A stretch of DNA of 33,196 nucleotides from the NCBI GenBank assembly GCA_964569295.1, contig CAZMVU010000028.1, positions 1 through 33,196 of the forward strand. The letters are read 5' to 3'. The notes below the pieces were generated by a model. The model was not told where the DNA came from. It ran no database searches and saw only the letters and a program-made list of their open reading frames with translations. The translations under genes and the position numbers were made by a program. This stretch comes from CAZMVU01 sp964569295. Lineage in GTDB: Bacteria > Hydrogenedentota > Hydrogenedentia > Hydrogenedentales > JAGMZX01. Positions 7,191 to 14,328 of this stretch are shown one piece after another. Within the stretch, counting starts at the first letter, position 1. The number at the start of each line of letters is the position of its first letter.

Positions 7191-8893
7191 GTGTCCTCCC
7201 GATCACCCGCATGGGCACGGGCTACGGCGTACAAGATTTCAGGGCGCAGGACGCCCCTGGGCAACGGTGAAGCGTTTTCGCCGTCCGGGGCATGCGCCAT
7301 GGATGGATCAACACGGTTCGGCGGGGTTCCTTCGAACGGGACCACGCCGGCGTCTTCCGGCAACGCTATGGCCGGGTGCAGGAGCGCGAAGCCGTGGGTT
7401 TCTTCGTATCCCGGCCCGCCGTGGGCGCCGCGCTCGCGCGCGAAGGTCAGCGGCGGGTTGTCCGTGCGCCAACCACACAGCACGAGTTCCCCGGCGTCCT
7501 CATGGCGCACCACGTCCATCATATCGCGGGCCACATTGGCCAGGAAGGGGTGAGCTTTGCCGAAGACGGCCGCAGCATCCCGGGGCAGACGGTGCATCCC
7601 GGCCGTGTTCCACGCATGCACTTCGCCGCCGGCCACCGCGAGCACCAGGGGCACGCGCGCGGTGTACACGAGCGCTTCGGCGCAACGGGTGCGCGCGCTG
7701 TCATCGAGCGGTGGCTGACAGTATACATGCCCGAGAGGCCCTTGGGCACACACCCGCAGCCCGCGTTGCGCGGCAAGACGGGGGCCGCGCAGGTGCTCGG
7801 CCATTCGGCGCAGACCGATGAAGGCAAGCCCGGCGAGGCGTTCCGCACGTTCGTTGCGGGTATCGAGACGGAAAGGGCGGGCGCCGGGCACGGCGCCGTT
7901 CAGGGCGCGTTCGATCGCGGCGCCGAGGTCATCGCCCGTTTCATCCGCATAGAACCGCACCGTCTCCTGGCCATGGTCCGAGTATATGAGAAAGCGGTAG
8001 CAGCCGGGGTTTGAACGCTGGGCCGCGTTGTAGATACGGCGAATACAGCCGTCGATTCCCTGAAGCGACCAGTGGGCATAGCGCGAGGCGGGGCCCCGGT
8101 GGTGGGCCTGTTCGTCGTAACCGAGGTAGGTGACTTGTATCACAGGCAGGCCGCGCGCCACGTCGATCATGACGCCCAGGGTGCTCCATTCGCGCAAAGC
8201 GACGCACACGCCTGCGCGCACGTAGGCCATCTTGAGTTCCTCCCAGAGATCGCGCGCATGCCACCAGCCGCGCAAGGCGTCATACTGGGCGACCAGCAGC
8301 TCGATGAAGGCGAGAAAGACAATGCGCACGAAGCTCGGGAAATAGAGCAGGAATGTCACGGCGAGCACCAGCGGATTGGCCGGCCGCCAGAGGCGCGCTG
8401 GTTGCAGATCCGAAGCGCAAAAGTGGGTCTCTGCGGCGCTGCCGCTGTAGATGCCGGCATACACCGATCCACCGGCAAGCGCGCCGCGATGTGCGCGTGC
8501 AAGGCGCCGCTCGACCGCCCGTGCGGCGTGGGGCTCGAGCATCGACACACGTTCGCCGCATTCGGCGTCGTAGTATTCAAAGGCGGGTACGGCCACGCGC
8601 ACGCCATACAGGATTTCGCCCTGTACAGCAGGGGTCGTGGAGGGCATGCCCGAGTAATGCGAATAGAGGCGGTAGTCTCGATCGCGGAGCAGGACGCGCA
8701 GGAACGGCATTTCTCCCGCCTCGAGCGCGGCATTGAACTGCCCGCGCGAAAGGGCGTCGATCTGAATCATCACCAGGCCGTTCCCCTGCGCAGGCGCGGC
8801 GCAGGGCGTGCGGGTCACAAGCCAGCGGAGCAACTCGTGACGGGCAAAGGTCTGCCGCCACCACCGCCATAGACGCATGAAGGATGCCTTCAT
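7184..8893 (-). CDS. Alkaline-phosphatase-superfamily membrane phosphohydrolase/phosphodiesterase
   Basis: 569 aa. Metal ligands of the alkaline phosphatase/nucleotide pyrophosphatase superfamily are visible: Asp46 (IQIDALSR), the nucleophile Thr86 or Thr87 (GMPSTTPAVQGE), Asp260 and His264 (YLGYDEQAHHRG), Asp306-His307 (YSDHGQE), and a late His491 (GAHGGPG). A hydrophobic stretch at about 174-203 interrupts the catalytic domain and could insert into the membrane as a hairpin; the rest has no clear signal peptide. The ATG overlaps the glycosyltransferase stop as ATGA, and the stop overlaps the EEP gene, so three proteins are made in coupled fashion. A lipid or glycolipid phosphate is the likely substrate, inferred from context. 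Confidence 0.8.
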   Translation of the reverse strand: MKASFMRLWRWWRQTFARHELLRWLVTRTPCAAPAQGNGLVMIQIDALSRGQFNAALEAGEMPFLRVLLRDRDYRLYSHYSGMPSTTPAVQGEILYGVRVAVPAFEYYDAECGERVSMLEPHAARAVERRLARAHRGALAGGSVYAGIYSGSAAETHFCASDLQPARLWRPANPLVLAVTFLLYFPSFVRIVFLAFIELLVAQYDALRGWWHARDLWEELKMAYVRAGVCVALREWSTLGVMIDVARGLPVIQVTYLGYDEQAHHRGPASRYAHWSLQGIDGCIRRIYNAAQRSNPGCYRFLIYSDHGQETVRFYADETGDDLGAAIERALNGAVPGARPFRLDTRNERAERLAGLAFIGLRRMAEHLRGPRLAAQRGLRVCAQGPLGHVYCQPPLDDSARTRCAEALVYTARVPLVLAVAGGEVHAWNTAGMHRLPRDAAAVFGKAHPFLANVARDMMDVVRHEDAGELVLCGWRTDNPPLTFARERGAHGGPGYEETHGFALLHPAIALPEDAGVVPFEGTPPNRVDPSMAHAPDGENASPLPRGVLRPEILYAVARAHAGDREDTC

Positions 8894-10191
8894 TGCGTTT
8901 CCCCGGAGGGGCCGCCACCGGTAGACTGGTCACCGCCCCACACCTCGGCTGCCGCCGAAACACGGCTTGACCACAGGGTCCACTCTTCGCTGATGAGCCG
9001 CCACAGCCGGCTCCAGGCGTTTTCGTTGTAGTCCGGGCAGCCGGTGTGGGCCTGCAGAACCGCTGCATACACCGCCAGCGCCTGCTCGGCGCAGCGGTTG
9101 ATGTCGAAAGCCGCAGCATCCGCGCGTGCCTGCGCGGAGAGGTTCTCCCGCGCCTCGGGCGGCAACTCGGCCCATTCGCACAGCACCTGCGCAAAGGCCT
9201 CGGGAGTCTCGTCCGCGACCAGGCGTCCGTTGCGGGTATCCGTGATTATCTCATCCACCGGCGGGACATCGAGGGCGACAACGGGGACACCCGTCGAAAG
9301 CGCCTCGACAAGCACCATGCCCTGGGTTTCGCTCTTTGACGCGAACACGAAAACGTCCATCGCCTGGTAGGCCCCGGCAAGGGCACGCCCCTCTTGACGT
9401 CCGGCGAAGTGCGCCCGGCCGGCCACACCCGCCCCCTTGAGAATCTCGCGCATGCTTGCTTCGGACGGCCCAGCGCCCACCACCAGGAAGCGCCGCTGGG
9501 TGTCGTCCCGCAGAAAACGGGCGATGGCCTGGGCGAGCAAAGTGAGGTTTTTTTCCGGCGCGAGGCGCCCCACATGCCCCGCCAGCAGGGCGTCCGCCGG
9601 GATGCCGTGTTCCCGGCGGAAGGCCGCGCCATCGCCGGTCCGGAACTTGTTCACATCGATACCGGTGGGCGCGACGGTCATGGGGGTTTGCACGCCGCGC
9701 TGTTCAAGAATACGCTTCACATGGGCGCTCGGCGCGAGCACATGGTCGCACGAATTGGCGTAGTGCGTCGTGAGTGCTTTCACGTATTCGGCCAGTTTCG
9801 GCGCCTGCACGGGCACGTAGTGGGTGTATTGTTCATACATGGTGTGGTGCGTGAACACGAGCGGCCGTTGGTATTGTGCGGCGATCCGGAGCGCCGTGTC
9901 GCCCAGGAGGAAGGGGTGGTGCGTATGCACGATCGCGGGCCCGAACCCGGCCAAGGTCCGGCCCAACGCGCCGGGTACCGGCAATGACACGGAAAAATCG
10001 CTCCCGTTGAAATTCTGAAGCGCGGGCACACGCACCACGTTCTCTTCGTGGGCGGGCCGTCCCGCGAATTCCGGCGCGACAACGAGCACCTCGTGGCCTG
10101 CGGCACGGTAGGCTTCGCTAAAACGTGCCACCGACTGGGCAACCCCGCCCACATGGGGCAGGTACGTGTTGGTTACCATGAGGATGTTCAT
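8890..10191 (-). CDS. GT4 glycosyltransferase, diacylglycerol glucosyltransferase-like
   Basis: 433 aa, GT-B fold family 4. The N-terminal acceptor domain opens with MNILMVTNTYLPHVGGVAQ (Gly-Gly loop). The donor domain holds GRLAPEKN (209-215) and the EX7E pair Glu288/Glu296 in SETQGMVLVEALSTGVPVV. The motif FTHHTMYEQYTHYVP (113-127) recalls the HTMYE-x-Y-x-HY signature I associate with 1,2-diacylglycerol 3-glucosyltransferases, so a membrane lipid acceptor is plausible; other mannosyl/glucosyl transfers are possible. I chose ATG 10191, preceded by GGAGAA; a longer frame upstream would run across the promoter. It is the first gene of the GT-phosphatase-EEP-OsmC operon. Residues after about 375 (Trp-rich, Gly-rich tail) are unlike the family core. 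Confidence 0.85.
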   Translation of the reverse strand: MNILMVTNTYLPHVGGVAQSVARFSEAYRAAGHEVLVVAPEFAGRPAHEENVVRVPALQNFNGSDFSVSLPVPGALGRTLAGFGPAIVHTHHPFLLGDTALRIAAQYQRPLVFTHHTMYEQYTHYVPVQAPKLAEYVKALTTHYANSCDHVLAPSAHVKRILEQRGVQTPMTVAPTGIDVNKFRTGDGAAFRREHGIPADALLAGHVGRLAPEKNLTLLAQAIARFLRDDTQRRFLVVGAGPSEASMREILKGAGVAGRAHFAGRQEGRALAGAYQAMDVFVFASKSETQGMVLVEALSTGVPVVALDVPPVDEIITDTRNGRLVADETPEAFAQVLCEWAELPPEARENLSAQARADAAAFDINRCAEQALAVYAAVLQAHTGCPDYNENAWSRLWRLISEEWTLWSSRVSAAAEVWGGDQSTGGGPSGETQ

Positions 10192-10213
10192 CGGCGCTTC
10201 TCCGTCACGCAGC

Positions 10214-10244
10214 ATTATAGACGGTCCTTCAAAAAGGGCAGCAA
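10214..10244 (-). promoter_or_regulatory. Candidate sigma-70 promoter of the GT operon
   Basis: On the minus strand a perfect -10 box TATAAT (10214-10219) lies 22 bases before the ATG at 10191, with the Shine-Dalgarno GGAGAA in between. TTGCTG (10239-10244) could serve as -35 but with a long 19-base spacer. This would give the operon its own promoter, independent of the NarL-type gene upstream. Confidence 0.45.
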
Positions 10245-10395
10245 CAGAGAGCAAGAACAATGCCGTTGGCGGTGTGCTGGCGCTGGTGCGTGTGGAAAAC
10301 GCGTCCAGACGCATGACGGGGGCAAAGAATACGATGATTCAGCGGTTTTCCCAGCACGGCCGCGTCCGGGTAGCGCCCCCGGCCACGCCGCGCGC

Positions 10396-11076
10396 TCAGG
10401 AAGGGCGGCTATCCGGTTTGTCGTCTGCGCGCAGGTTCCACGCGACTGCCCGCCGCAGCAACTGATTGCTGTTTTCGAGGCCGAGCTTTTCCTTGATGTT
10501 GCCCCGGTGTGACTCGACGGTCTTGACGCACAGGTGAAGCTGCGCGGCCACCTGTCGCGTGGTGAGGCCCTCGCCCAGCAACTCGAACACTTCCAGCTCA
10601 CGGTCGGAGAGGATGGTTAGGCTATGCACATCCGCGGTGCTTTGGGCCGCCACCTGTTGCAGCAGGTGATCGGCCACACGGCCGCTCACGTACACCTTGC
10701 CGGCCAGTACACGGCGCATGGCGGCCACGAGTTCTTCTGTCGCGGCGTCTTTGCTGATGTAGCCCATGGCGCCCGCGCGGATGGATCGCTCGGCATAAAG
10801 CCGCTCGTCGCGCCGCGACGTCACGAGCACCTTCAAGCCGGGGGAAGGGACAAGCAGGGACTTCATGAAACTGATACCGCTGCCGCGCCGCAACTCGAGC
10901 TCGAGTAGTACCAAATCCGGCCGGCACTTGGCAACCAGGGCAACCGCCTCTTCCATCGCGCCCGTAGCCCCGCAAACATGCAGCCCGGGCGCCTCGGCGA
11001 TTATATGCCGCAGACCGCTTTGCGAAAGCGGGTGGCTGTCGACAATGAGGATTTGCGCCTGATTCCCTTCCGGCAA
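10396..11076 (-). CDS. NarL/FixJ-type regulator with Glu at the phosphorylation site
   Basis: 226 aa: a receiver-like domain (about 6-125) and a LuxR-type helix-turn-helix (about 155-215; LSDRELEVFELLGEGLTTRQVAAQLHLCVKTVESHRGNIKEKLG). The conserved Thr86 and Lys109 (GYISKDA) remain, but the phospho-acceptor Asp is Glu59 (DLVLLELELRRGSG) and the acidic pocket has one Asp (VDSHPL) instead of two. It may act as a permanently activated or phosphorylation-independent regulator. No in-frame ATG precedes the domain; the first start is TTG at 11076, about nine bases after GGGAG. Transcribed away from a second receiver gene across a 260-base region with a palindrome. A histidine kinase gene is absent nearby. 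Confidence 0.9.
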   Translation of the reverse strand: MPEGNQAQILIVDSHPLSQSGLRHIIAEAPGLHVCGATGAMEEAVALVAKCRPDLVLLELELRRGSGISFMKSLLVPSPGLKVLVTSRRDERLYAERSIRAGAMGYISKDAATEELVAAMRRVLAGKVYVSGRVADHLLQQVAAQSTADVHSLTILSDRELEVFELLGEGLTTRQVAAQLHLCVKTVESHRGNIKEKLGLENSNQLLRRAVAWNLRADDKPDSRPS

Positions 11077-11172
11077 AACATGGCACTCCCGCTATTCAAC
11101 CCAACAGCGTATTGTTCTCGGCAACCCCCGGCCTGGCAGCGCGTCAACGTATCAGCGTGTTTCCCAGGGACA

Positions 11173-11214
11173 GTTGTTCCCAAGTTTACCACAGGTGTTC
11201 CGCATAGGAACAAC
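11173..11214. promoter_or_regulatory. Palindromic operator-like sites between divergent regulators
   Basis: A perfect 17-base palindrome TGTTCC-GCATA-GGAACA (11196-11212) and a further half-site GTTGTTCC (11173-11180), the latter matching GGAACAAC at 11207-11214 in inverted orientation. On the minus strand they bracket a -10-like TAAACT (11183-11188) that could serve the NarL-type gene, one site in the spacer region and one at the start. This arrangement is typical of autoregulation; the bound protein is unknown. Confidence 0.4.
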
Positions 11215-11336
11215 CCGTCCACCCGCGCCGTTTCCTGTAACGGCACGGCCCTTGCTCACTTCTTGCCATCCTATCCGTGAATTGCTGGCAAGCAAACCGT
11301 AAGCGTGTTGGCAGGCACTGCCGAAAGAAGGACGAT

Positions 11337-11711
11337 ATGGCTTCTGAAGACGTGCAAGTCTTGGTCGTCACGGCGGACACCACATGGCGTGACCAATGTA
11401 CGACCATTCTTGTTAATAGCGGATGCCAGGTGAATACCGAATCCCAGGGTACGCAGGCCCTCAATGCCTTGCGGAAGCGGCGTTATGACCTTGTGCTCCT
11501 CGACGATTCACTCCCCGATTTCGGCCTTATCGAGATGAGCCTGACCATTCGCGATGTCGCGGCCGCGCACCCGCAATTGCTCGTAGGGGGCGACGACATC
11601 GATCGCTACCAGCGTTTCTGGCAGCAGTTCGATGCCTACTACGTCGGCACAAAACAAGGCGTGGCCAGCAAGGCGCTCGATGCGGTACATCACTTGGAAA
11701 GATCGGGCTGA
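11337..11711 (+). CDS. Stand-alone degenerate receiver domain
   Basis: 124 aa with the front half of a CheY-like fold: VQVLVVTADTTWRDQCTTILVNSGCQVNTESQGTQALNALRKRRYDLVLLDDSLPD. The probable phospho-acceptor is Asp56 in LLDDSLP, but the acidic pocket is reduced to TAD. The second half (after about 85) is divergent, with no clear Thr/Ser or GAxxY-K motif; YYVGTKQG near 101-108 may hold the Lys. There is no output domain. The gene stands just before a sigma-54 activator that lacks a sensory domain, so it could be a detached regulatory module for it. The ATG at 11337 follows AAGAAGGA; a five-base hairpin GGCAG-GCA-CTGCC precedes the ribosome site. Confidence 0.7.
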   Translation: MASEDVQVLVVTADTTWRDQCTTILVNSGCQVNTESQGTQALNALRKRRYDLVLLDDSLPDFGLIEMSLTIRDVAAAHPQLLVGGDDIDRYQRFWQQFDAYYVGTKQGVASKALDAVHHLERSG

Positions 11712-11992
11712 TACGGCCTGCGCGGCCGGGGCCCCGCGCCGCCGCTGTAACAACTCTATACAGTAAGTGTATCGCTTTCAGCCCTTTAGCGCCCCATCCG
11801 GATCGCCATTCTGGGCGGTTTGCGCACGGCGGCTAAGCAAATCCCTTAGGACGTTTTCAGGGGATGTCCTCTTACGCACGCAAACGTATCGTTATTATAC
11901 TTAGTGAACCACGAGCGGAAAGAGGCGTCACTATGGCGGCGGATCCCCCCACTATCGCTTGCCGCTCGCAATAGGGAAGGTCAGGAGAGACG
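11712..11992 (+). promoter_or_regulatory. Leader and likely promoter region of the sigma-54 activator gene
   Basis: No gene seen. A possible -10 box TATTAT (11893-11898) with a weak TTACGC (11872-11877) would give a short, 15-base spacer. An imperfect dyad AGGAC (11848-11852) and GTCCT (11866-11870) lies just upstream, overlapped by ATCCC/GGGAT. I found no convincing sigma-54 site in this stretch. Confidence 0.3.
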
Positions 11993-13102
11993 ATGCGTAT
12001 ACGATCATTTGGCGCGATTGTGGGCAATGCTCCCGAAATGGAGCAGGTCTATAAAACCATCCGGCGGGCGGCCGCGGTCGACATGCCGGTACTCATCACG
12101 GGCCCCACGGGCACGGGTAAAGAGCTGGTGGCGCAGGAAGTTCACAAGCGCAGCCGCCGCAGCCGCGGGCACTTTATAACCGTGCATACCGGAGCGCTCA
12201 CCCCGGAACTGGTGATCAGCGAATTGTTCGGCCATGTGAAGGGGGCTTTCACCGGCGCGGTAAGCAACAAGACCGGCCGTTTCGAGGAGGCGAACGACGG
12301 CACATTGTTTCTGGACGAAGTCACCACCATGGAGCCGCGGGTGCAGGTGGCGCTGTTGCGCGTGCTCGAGACGGGGGCCTTTCGCCCGGTGGGCGCGCGC
12401 AACAACAAGAACACGAACGCACGGCTAATCGCGGCGACAAACACCGATCTGGACCAGGCGGTGGCGCAGGATCAATTCCGGGCGGATCTCATGCACCGCT
12501 TGCAGGTGCTGCGCGTCGACCTGCCGCCGCTCCAGTTGCGGCCGGGGGATATCCCGATGCTCGTGCGCCATTTTCTCAACGAGATTCAGCATGACTACGG
12601 GGTGTCCATTGACCGGGTGACCCCCGAGGCCCTCGAGGCGCTCACCAGCTTTCCATGGCCGGGCAATGTGCGTGAGCTCAAGAATGTCATGGCCCAGTCG
12701 GCGGTACTCGCAGATACCGGCGTAATCGATGTGGATCAACTGCCCAACCGCGTCACCGGCGGGCCGGCGCCTGCCGCGGGCCCCGATACGTACGTGGAAG
12801 AAGCCCCGTCCGCACCCGCTTGGACCAGCAATGATCACGAGCCCCGGGACGGCACGCCCGAGCCGGCTACGGTGCATCACGGCGCCACCACACAGGAAGG
12901 CGTTTTCTTTCCGCTGGGCACGTCGCTGGAAGAAGTGCAAAAGGCGTATGCCCTCAAAACCCTCCAGTACTGCGGCAATAACAAGACCCGCGCCGCGCGC
13001 ATCCTGAAGGTCAGCCGCAAGACGCTTTACGATAAATTGATGCGTTGGGGCGTGAAAGAAAAACTCACTTCCGGTGCCGAGCCGCCCGACGGCCGCGTGT
13101 GA
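11993..13102 (+). CDS. Sigma-54 activator (bEBP) lacking an N-terminal sensory domain
   Basis: 369 aa. The AAA+ domain begins almost at residue 1. Walker A is GPTGTGK (37-43); the sigma-54 contact loop GAFTGA is intact (84-89); Walker B is TLFLDE (104-109); the candidate arginine fingers are Arg163 and Arg169 (FRADLMHRL); and sensor II is in PGNVREL (224-230). A Pro/Gly-rich linker (about 255-305) leads to a Fis-type helix-turn-helix (about 314-352; NNKTRAARILKVSRKTLYDKLMRWG). It should hydrolyse ATP to open sigma-54 promoters. Lacking a receiver, PAS or GAF domain, it resembles PspF, which is controlled in trans. Several sigma-54-like sites in the window may be its targets. AGGAGA precedes the ATG. 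Confidence 0.92.
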   Translation: MRIRSFGAIVGNAPEMEQVYKTIRRAAAVDMPVLITGPTGTGKELVAQEVHKRSRRSRGHFITVHTGALTPELVISELFGHVKGAFTGAVSNKTGRFEEANDGTLFLDEVTTMEPRVQVALLRVLETGAFRPVGARNNKNTNARLIAATNTDLDQAVAQDQFRADLMHRLQVLRVDLPPLQLRPGDIPMLVRHFLNEIQHDYGVSIDRVTPEALEALTSFPWPGNVRELKNVMAQSAVLADTGVIDVDQLPNRVTGGPAPAAGPDTYVEEAPSAPAWTSNDHEPRDGTPEPATVHHGATTQEGVFFPLGTSLEEVQKAYALKTLQYCGNNKTRAARILKVSRKTLYDKLMRWGVKEKLTSGAEPPDGRV

Positions 13103-13583
13103 GTACTGGCTCACTCTTGGACACTCCTGGTCCACGCTGACGGTTGCACACAATCGCCCGTGGGATGCCAAGCAAGCAGAAAACCGCAGCCCCGGCCGCC
13201 TTGTCCACCATTACCGGGGGGCCGGACGTGCGGCACCCTGCTGTTGAAGTGTGTGTTGATCTCAGGCGGCTTCCTTCCGTTGCTGCGCCTGTTGCTCGGC
13301 TACGGCATGTTGGTGCGCGGCTTCGTGCGAGCGGGCATCTTGCCGTTCGCGGAGCACCCACAAGGTTGTGCCGTGGACTGCGGCGTACACGAAGCAGCCG
13401 CGCGGTGGGGCACGTGCCCGCGTGTCGCAGGCGTGAGCCGGCGCGGCTGCCCGTCCGGACATCGGCTGTACACGGCGTGGCCGGGGAGGGAGCGCCCACG
13501 CCCCGTTTTGTAACCGTGTGTATGGGGGCTCTACAGGGGCGGCTACATTTTATACACCACGGCCGCACCAACGCGGTGGCACG
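13103..13583. other. 481-base gap after the sigma-54 activator
   Basis: No gene I can support. Just after the activator stop are two small hairpins: GTGAG-N6-CTCAC (13099-13114, overlapping the stop) and TGGAC-N7-GTCCA (13118-13134), which may end the transcript although no T-run follows. A minus-strand frame at 13262-13462 ends in a charged Ala/Gln/His-rich stretch, but it has no good ribosome site and no recognisable family. Confidence 0.35.
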
Positions 13584-14210
13584 TCATTCTTCCCAACCCA
13601 GCGGCGGTTCGGCCTCGACGGTTTCTTCACCGGTCTTCGCGGACTGTACGCCGGGTTTGCTTACGATCTGCACAACCGTTGCCTGAGGGCCCTGCTCGCC
13701 CATCTCCTCATGGAAGCGCACACCGGTTCCCGGTTCGAGGCGTTGGAAGCCGTCGTTGGTGACGGCATTACGGTGGAAGTAAATCTCCCGTTCAGAGGGG
13801 GTCTTCAGAAAACCATAGTCCTGTTCGGGAAAGAGCCGTACAACGATCCCCTGCGTTTCCTGCTCGGGATGACGTTTCACCTGATGCCGCTGCTGGTTAC
13901 GTGTCTCGCGTATCTGCCGGGTAAGCGCCTGAAACGCGTCTTTCACGACGGTATACAGGCGATCATGGAGAGCGCCTTTTGTCGAATCGCGCGTGACCAC
14001 CAGCTCTTTGCCCGGCGGAATGCGCGCTACGATGCGGACACGGTACGGGTTGCCCGTTTCCTGATGTTGGTGGGGTTTCTCGAGGGTGACGCGGCAACTG
14101 ATCAGTTGGTGGCACATCTTGTCCAGGCGGTCCACTTCCTCATGAATGAGTGCTTCCACATCGCCCTGTTTCTCCAGATCGCGCCAGGCCAATTCAAGCG
14201 GGATTTCCAT
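13584..14210 (-). CDS. HPF/RaiA-like ribosome hibernation domain fused to a cold-shock domain
   Basis: 208 aa. The N-terminal part (1-105) is HPF/RaiA-like: MEIPLELAWRDLEKQGDVEALIHEEVDRLDKMC, a strand with YRVRIVARIP, and a helix DRLYTVVKDAFQALTRQIRE. A basic linker (RNQQRHQVKRHPEQET) leads to a cold-shock/S1-like OB domain (120-184) with RNP-like strands DYGFL and EIYFHRNAV. HPF proteins bind 30S subunits and inactivate ribosomes in stress or stationary phase; the cold-shock domain should bind RNA. The short form lacks the long-HPF dimerisation domain, which the OB domain replaces. The start is ATG 14210 with GGAGAAA; a weak sigma-54-like site lies 58 bases upstream. Confidence 0.88.
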   Translation of the reverse strand: MEIPLELAWRDLEKQGDVEALIHEEVDRLDKMCHQLISCRVTLEKPHQHQETGNPYRVRIVARIPPGKELVVTRDSTKGALHDRLYTVVKDAFQALTRQIRETRNQQRHQVKRHPEQETQGIVVRLFPEQDYGFLKTPSEREIYFHRNAVTNDGFQRLEPGTGVRFHEEMGEQGPQATVVQIVSKPGVQSAKTGEETVEAEPPLGWEE

Positions 14211-14267
14211 ATGCTTTTCTCCGAGGGTTGTGCAATGGTGACTGGGTCTACGCTTACGCCTACCCGG

Positions 14268-14283
14268 TGCAAGAATTGATCCG
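14268..14283 (-). promoter_or_regulatory. Weak candidate sigma-54 promoter of the HPF-CSD gene
   Basis: On the minus strand CGGATCAATTCTTGCA has GG-N10-GC spacing and a full TTGCA at -12, but a poor -24 (CGGATC against TGGCAC). It would start about 45 bases before the ATG at 14210. I keep it because hpf is often under stress control and a better site faces the other way next to it. Confidence 0.3.
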
Positions 14284-14312
14284 GCACGCCGATGTCGCCG
14301 CAGAAGGCGAAA

Positions 14313-14328
14313 TGGAACGCGGCTTGCA
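14313..14328 (+). promoter_or_regulatory. Candidate sigma-54 promoter toward DUF2267
   Basis: TGGAACG at 14313-14319 and TTGCA at 14324-14328 match the sigma-54 consensus at every position but the fourth. The start near 14340 would leave a leader of about 270 bases before the DUF2267 ATG at 14612; this leader includes the TTGTCCAA repeats and the 14454-14470 hairpin. Confidence 0.5.

Noticed and set aside
11078..11096. TGGCACTCCCGCTATT upstream of the NarL gene considered as a sigma-54 site
   Set aside because: The -24 half is good but the -12 lacks GC at the required distance.
12425..13171. A 248-residue minus-strand frame opposite the sigma-54 activator
   Set aside because: It lies in the shadow of a gene with intact AAA+ and Fis motifs; no ribosome site and no recognisable domain.
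13262..13462. A 66-residue minus-strand frame after the activator, ending in a charged Ala/Gln/His-rich tail
   Set aside because: No ribosome site, no family, and overlapping frames on the other strand are equally open. I treat the region as non-coding.
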